The position numbers and the translations under genes are program-made. The notes beneath the pieces are model-generated. The model was not told where the DNA came from. It saw nothing but the letters and a program-made list of their open reading frames with translations, and ran no database searches. A DNA stretch of 7,569 nucleotides from Sphingobacteriaceae bacterium UBA2059 (lineage in GTDB: Bacteria; Bacteroidota; Bacteroidia; Sphingobacteriales; Sphingobacteriaceae), in the NCBI GenBank assembly GCA_002332615.1, contig DDAL01000014.1, positions 56,709 to 64,277 on the forward strand, read 5' to 3'. Shown piece after piece: positions 5,272 to 7,569 of this stretch. Position 1 is the first letter of the stretch. Each line of letters starts with the position of its first letter.

Positions 5272-5302
5272 TTTGGCAGGAATTTATAACGTTTTACATT
5301 TA
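5272..5302 (+). promoter_or_regulatory. Promoter for the HI0933-family flavoprotein gene
   Basis: A TTTG -33 element at 5272-5275 is followed after 19 nt by TACATTTA at 5295-5302, one mismatch from the -7 consensus TAnnTTTG. The spacing is in the preferred range. The predicted transcription start near 5306 gives a leader of about 50 nt to ATG 5358. Confidence 0.5.
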
Positions 5303-5335
5303 GTTTGCTCTTTTTTTGTATAAAACCCTGAACTT

Positions 5336-5340
5336 AGGAG
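5336..5340 (+). promoter_or_regulatory. Shine-Dalgarno-like AGGAG bearing on the flavoprotein start
   Basis: AGGAG is the clearest Shine-Dalgarno-like sequence noted in the window. It stands 8 nt before a TTG codon at 5349 that is in frame with the flavoprotein, but 17 nt before the ATG at 5358, which is too far for normal pairing. Either the protein starts at TTG 5349, adding three residues (M-E-L), or the match is incidental in an organism that rarely uses such sites. Confidence 0.35.
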
Positions 5341-5357
5341 CTTTTAAGTTGGAACTG

Positions 5358-6548
5358 ATGGTAGACGCTGTTATAATAGGGGCTGGAGCCTGCGGCCTGA
5401 TGTGCGCCGCTCAAGCTGGTTTTTTAGGTAAGAAAGTGCTTGTTTTGGAACGGAATAAGGTAGCCGGAGCTAAAATATTAATATCAGGCGGCGGTCGCTG
5501 CAACTATACAAATCTCTATACCGGTACATCTAATTTTATTTCAGCCAATCCGCACTTTTGCAAATCTGCTCTTTCTCAATGGACGGTTGAAGATACTATT
5601 GGTTTTTTTGAAACTTATGATATATATGGTGAAGAAAAAACGCTTGGTCAGTTATTTCCTGTACGTAATAAATCGAGGGATATTGTAGATGTTTTTACGA
5701 CACTTTGCAAGGACCTGGAGCAGGAGTTTAGGTACGAATGCGAAGTAAAGACGGTACAGAAGCAGGAGGATGGTTCCTTCGGTATCCGGTATATACAAGG
5801 GGGACGAGAAAGACATGTCAGTGCCGGGAAAGTGGTTGTAGCCACGGGTGGCTTACCTGTTAAGAAGCTGGGCGCTTCGGACATCGGTTTGCGCATTGCC
5901 AGACAAATGGGGCTGAATATTATTGAGCCTGCGCCGGCTTTGGTTCCTCTTACCATTACCGGTAAAGACGCCGCGTGGTTTGAGCATTTGTCTGGCAATA
6001 GTATCTTTTGCAAAGTGAGTAATGAGCGTGTTTCTTTTGAAGAAAATATTCTCTTTACGCATACCGGTCTAAGCGGGCCGGCCATCTTGCAAATATCTTC
6101 TTACCACAAGGCAGGCGACTGGCTTGAAATTGATTTGCTACCCAATGATTCGATTACTGAGCTTCTTGCAAGAGAGAAGCTGCTGAATGGAAAAAAAATG
6201 CTTTTGTCATTCCTGGCGAGTTTGTTCACCCGTAAGTTTGCTGAAGCATTGAGCCGGTTTATCTCTCTGGACAAAAATATCGCTTCTTTGTCGGTGGCCG
6301 ATATTGAGCAAGTTCATAACCTTATCCATCATTTCAGGGTTAAGCCTGCAGGCGATAAAGGCTACGATAAGGCAGAGGTGATGCGGGGAGGCGTAGATAC
6401 AGCGGAGCTGTCGTCTAAAACGCTTGAAGCCAAGAAAATTCGCGGATTGTTTTTCGGTGGCGAATGTGTCGACGTGACAGGCTGGCTGGGCGGCTATAAC
6501 TTTCAATGGGCCTGGGCGTCGGGCTTTGTAATAGCACAAAACCTATGA
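5358..6548 (+). CDS. NAD(P)/FAD-dependent oxidoreductase, HI0933 (YhiN/BaiN) family
   Basis: A 396-aa flavoprotein, close to the usual length of about 400 aa for the HI0933-like family (Pfam PF03486). The N-terminal FAD-binding Rossmann motif is VIIGAGACGLMCA (5-17) with the acidic Glu31 ending the second strand. Family signatures follow: SGGGRCNYTN (43-52), LFPVRNKSRDIVDVF (99-113), ATGG (162-165), FTHTGLSGPAIL (233-244), and the C-terminal FAD-contacting block GGECVDVTGWLGGYNFQWAW (367-386). A middle inserted domain lies between about 190 and 345. The substrate is not known for most members; BaiN in Clostridium scindens is linked to bile acid reduction, which should not be transferred here. 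ATG 5358 gives the typical N-terminus, with TTG 5349 as the alternative. It is cytosolic and converges on mnmD with 13 nt between stop codons. Confidence 0.9.
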   Translation: MVDAVIIGAGACGLMCAAQAGFLGKKVLVLERNKVAGAKILISGGGRCNYTNLYTGTSNFISANPHFCKSALSQWTVEDTIGFFETYDIYGEEKTLGQLFPVRNKSRDIVDVFTTLCKDLEQEFRYECEVKTVQKQEDGSFGIRYIQGGRERHVSAGKVVVATGGLPVKKLGASDIGLRIARQMGLNIIEPAPALVPLTITGKDAAWFEHLSGNSIFCKVSNERVSFEENILFTHTGLSGPAILQISSYHKAGDWLEIDLLPNDSITELLAREKLLNGKKMLLSFLASLFTRKFAEALSRFISLDKNIASLSVADIEQVHNLIHHFRVKPAGDKGYDKAEVMRGGVDTAELSSKTLEAKKIRGLFFGGECVDVTGWLGGYNFQWAWASGFVIAQNL

Positions 6549-6574
6549 GCCCGGCGCCTGCTCAGGGGTTTTTT
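6538..6574. terminator. Intrinsic terminator embedded in the end of the flavoprotein gene
   Basis: AAAACC (6538-6543) pairs with GGTTTT (6567-6572), and TGAGC (6546-6550) pairs with GCTCA (6560-6564), giving 11 bp plus a possible T-G pair and one mismatch, around the GC-rich loop CCGGCGCCT. The right arm ends in six T (6569-6574). The stem includes the TGA stop of the flavoprotein and, on the other strand, the TGA stop of mnmD. For mnmD transcripts only a four-U tail is available, so it should work better in the plus direction. Confidence 0.6.
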
Positions 6575-7242
6575 ACAGCTCTCAGCATTTCTCGTTTGCC
6601 CGCTGCTCCCGGAATTTTTTCGATGCTAAAACCAAGTGCTTTCATCGTTCTTTTCAAGTTTCCCGTTATGGCATAGGTAGCAAACAGGCCCCCCGGCTTT
6701 ATATAACTGCTTGCTTTTTCAATGGCGCTCGCGCTCCACATTTCGGGTTGATAGGCGGCTGCGAATGCATCAAAGTAAACTATATCATACATTTCCTCGC
6801 TGTTGAATTCCATAAGCGTGACCTCCCTAAGCCTGAGCCATACATCGTAGTCTATATGCTGTTTTGTAGTTAGAGCTTTATCATAGAGGTTTATAAACGA
6901 ATGCCATAAGGCCGGTTTTACATAGCTGCCGTACCCGGTACCACGCAGTAGTGCCGGCGGCAGGGGATAAGCTTCGATACCGGTATAGTCAAGCTTAATA
7001 TGCTTAGATATGCCATAATCAGCAGATAGCAGAAAGTTTAAACCGGTGCCAAAGCCCACCTCCAGAATGCTTACACTGGTTTTTTTAGTTAGTTCTACAT
7101 AGTACTGCAATCCGGCTTGCAAAAATACATGCCGGCTTTCCTGCACAGCGCCATTTTTTGAATGATAATGTTCTCCTACTTCTGCGTTATAAATTGTTGC
7201 AGAGCCGTCTGCGGTATAGGTAATTGTTAAGGGGTTTTTCAT
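6562..7242 (-). CDS. mnmD: tRNA 5-(aminomethyl)-2-thiouridine-34 methyltransferase, stand-alone MnmD
   Basis: A 226-aa SAM-dependent methyltransferase (Pfam PF05430) equivalent to the MnmC2 half of MnmC. It methylates the aminomethyl group on wobble uridine 34 of tRNAs, completing mnm5s2U. Motifs are the family N-terminal block EHYHSKNGAVQES (24-36), SAM-binding motif I ILEVGFGTGLN (59-69), the Asp at the end of strand 2 region in YTGIEAYP (86-93), the catalytic-region block DIVYFDAFAAAYQPEMW (153-169), and the C-terminal GGLFATYAITG and GAAGKREMLRA. The MnmC1 FAD-oxidase domain is absent, as usual in Bacteroidota. The open frame extends upstream to an ATG at 7329, but those 29 extra codons contain the pyrD/mnmD intergenic inverted repeat and overlap the pyrD start; ATG 7242 (MKNPLTITYTADGS) matches the family. 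No exact -7 box was found; TATCTTTA at 7295-7288 is one mismatch off. Confidence 0.92.
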   Translation of the reverse strand: MKNPLTITYTADGSATIYNAEVGEHYHSKNGAVQESRHVFLQAGLQYYVELTKKTSVSILEVGFGTGLNFLLSADYGISKHIKLDYTGIEAYPLPPALLRGTGYGSYVKPALWHSFINLYDKALTTKQHIDYDVWLRLREVTLMEFNSEEMYDIVYFDAFAAAYQPEMWSASAIEKASSYIKPGGLFATYAITGNLKRTMKALGFSIEKIPGAAGKREMLRAVKNP

Positions 7243-7276
7243 AGAAAACAAGTACTTGGCGGTGCAATGTGCCATG

Positions 7277-7308
7277 TTTGATAAGTATAAAGATATACAT
7301 TTATCAAA
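7277..7308. repeat. Inverted repeat in the mnmD/pyrD divergent promoter region
   Basis: TTTGATAA (7277-7284) and TTATCAAA (7301-7308) are exact complements. Directly inside them GTATA (7285-7289) and TATAC (7294-7298) are also exact complements around AAGA, leaving only a 2-nt AT bulge at 7299-7300. That is 13 paired positions in 32 nt. It lies just upstream of the pyrD -7 box, covering its -33 region, and overlaps the weak mnmD -7 candidate, as expected of an operator for a dimeric regulator. A hairpin in the mnmD leader is the alternative. There is no T-run, so it is not an intrinsic terminator. Confidence 0.55.
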
Positions 7309-7314
7309 TGTGTG

Positions 7315-7322
7315 TACTTTTG
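7315..7322 (+). promoter_or_regulatory. Bacteroidota -7 promoter box for pyrD
   Basis: TACTTTTG matches TAnnTTTG exactly and ends only 5 nt before the pyrD ATG at 7328, so transcription would begin within about 0-3 nt of the start codon. No TTTG lies at normal -33 spacing; the nearest upstream TTTG (7277-7280) is part of the inverted repeat and is 34 nt away. Lack of a -33 element would fit a promoter needing an activator. Confidence 0.45.
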
Positions 7323-7327
7323 CTTCC

Positions 7328-7569
7328 ATGTATAAGCTCGTAAAATCTGTCCTCTTTCAATTTAGTCCCGAAAGTGTTCACCACTTTGTAACTGGTGTGC
7401 TCAAAACAGTTAACAAACTACCCGGACTCGGCGGTATACAAAGAAGGAACTTTGTGCTTGAACACCCGGTGCTCGAAAGAGAGGTTCTAGGTTTAAAGTT
7501 TAAAAATCCGGTTGGATTGGCTGCCGGTTTTGACAAAAACGCCTCTTATGTTTCCGAACTTTCAAACTT
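7328..7569 (+). CDS. pyrD: Dihydroorotate dehydrogenase (quinone), class 2, N-terminal part (cut by the right edge)
   Basis: Eighty complete codons are present from ATG 7328 to the window edge. The N-terminus MYKLVKSVLFQFSPESVHHF is the amphipathic helical segment that attaches class 2 enzymes to the inner face of the membrane and admits quinone, including the typical PE-x-x-HH-like motif. It is followed by LEHPVLEREVLGLKFKNPVG and the FMN-domain entry NPVGLAAGFDKN (60-71), diagnostic of class 2 PyrD. The enzyme oxidises dihydroorotate to orotate in pyrimidine synthesis and passes electrons to the quinone pool. The catalytic Ser and the rest of the FMN barrel lie beyond the window. The start is well fixed by homology, which makes the closeness of its -7 box notable. 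Confidence 0.95.
   Translation, partial: MYKLVKSVLFQFSPESVHHFVTGVLKTVNKLPGLGGIQRRNFVLEHPVLEREVLGLKFKNPVGLAAGFDKNASYVSELSN

Larger units (their letters stand above)
4834..5357. other. Long intergenic region between hisA and the flavoprotein gene
   Basis: This is the only stretch over 300 bases without a convincing gene. The left part (to about 5030) is AT-rich and holds the hisA upstream region with a two-step hairpin. The middle (about 5085-5260) is noticeably richer in G and C and is full of complementary segments. The right end holds the promoter and leader of the flavoprotein gene. A 78-codon open frame runs from ATG 5087 to 5323, but its product has no recognisable pattern, overlaps the self-complementary segments and runs through the promoter, so I do not call it a gene. 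TCCCGGATG occurs twice, at 5197-5205 and 5243-5251. Confidence 0.6.

Noticed and set aside
5087..5323. A 78-codon open frame on the plus strand.
   Set aside because: Its product has no recognisable motif or domain pattern, it coincides with the nested complementary segments, runs through the predicted flavoprotein promoter, and has no credible ribosome or promoter signal of its own.
5358..7242. The flavoprotein and mnmD as a split MnmC (oxidase plus methyltransferase).
   Set aside because: The flavoprotein has HI0933-family signatures rather than those of the DAO-like MnmC1 domain, and the genes are convergent, so adjacency is probably coincidental.
7243..7329. N-terminal extension of MnmD to an ATG at 7329.
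   Set aside because: The extra 29 residues do not fit the family N-terminus, contain the intergenic inverted repeat, and would overlap the pyrD start codon.

Overview
The window looks like a chromosomal housekeeping segment of a Bacteroidota bacterium, most likely in or near Chitinophagaceae. The reasons are the short acyl-CoA reductase paired with a long Alvin-type ferredoxin, a stand-alone MnmD, a YkfC-like C40 peptidase with no signal peptide, few Shine-Dalgarno sequences, and several exact matches to the Bacteroidota -7 promoter element TAnnTTTG just upstream of genes. The family placement is inference. No transposase, phage gene, CRISPR array, rRNA or tRNA was seen.

Layout, left to right. 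Positions 1-1117 are a minus-strand block: a 67-aa protein of unknown function, then an FtsE-type ABC ATPase starting 2 nt later, then the start of an unrecognised ORF that runs off the left edge. At 1157-2623 an acyl-CoA reductase (minus) and a two-cluster ferredoxin (plus) diverge from an 87-bp region holding two oppositely directed promoter boxes. A bidirectional terminator separates the ferredoxin from a convergent universal stress protein (2685-3155, minus). That gene in turn diverges from an NlpC/P60 (C40) peptidase (3276-4070, plus). A lone hisA (4084-4833, minus) converges on the peptidase gene. Positions 4834-5357 form the only long non-coding stretch; it holds a two-step hairpin upstream of hisA and a set of nested complementary segments that could be a structured RNA. 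A HI0933-family flavoprotein (5358-6548, plus) converges on mnmD (6562-7242, minus) across a terminator embedded in the end of the flavoprotein gene. mnmD diverges from pyrD (7328 to the right edge, plus) across an intergenic region with a strong inverted repeat.

Most genes are monocistronic and serve separate core processes: cell division or envelope (FtsE), redox chemistry (acyl-CoA reductase, ferredoxin, flavoprotein), stress, peptidoglycan peptide turnover, histidine and pyrimidine synthesis, and tRNA wobble modification. I see no obvious new multi-gene system. The items most worth a second look are regulatory or RNA-level: the pyrD/mnmD inverted repeat, the candidate structured RNA at 5089-5242, and two promoters so close to their start codons that the mRNAs would be nearly leaderless.
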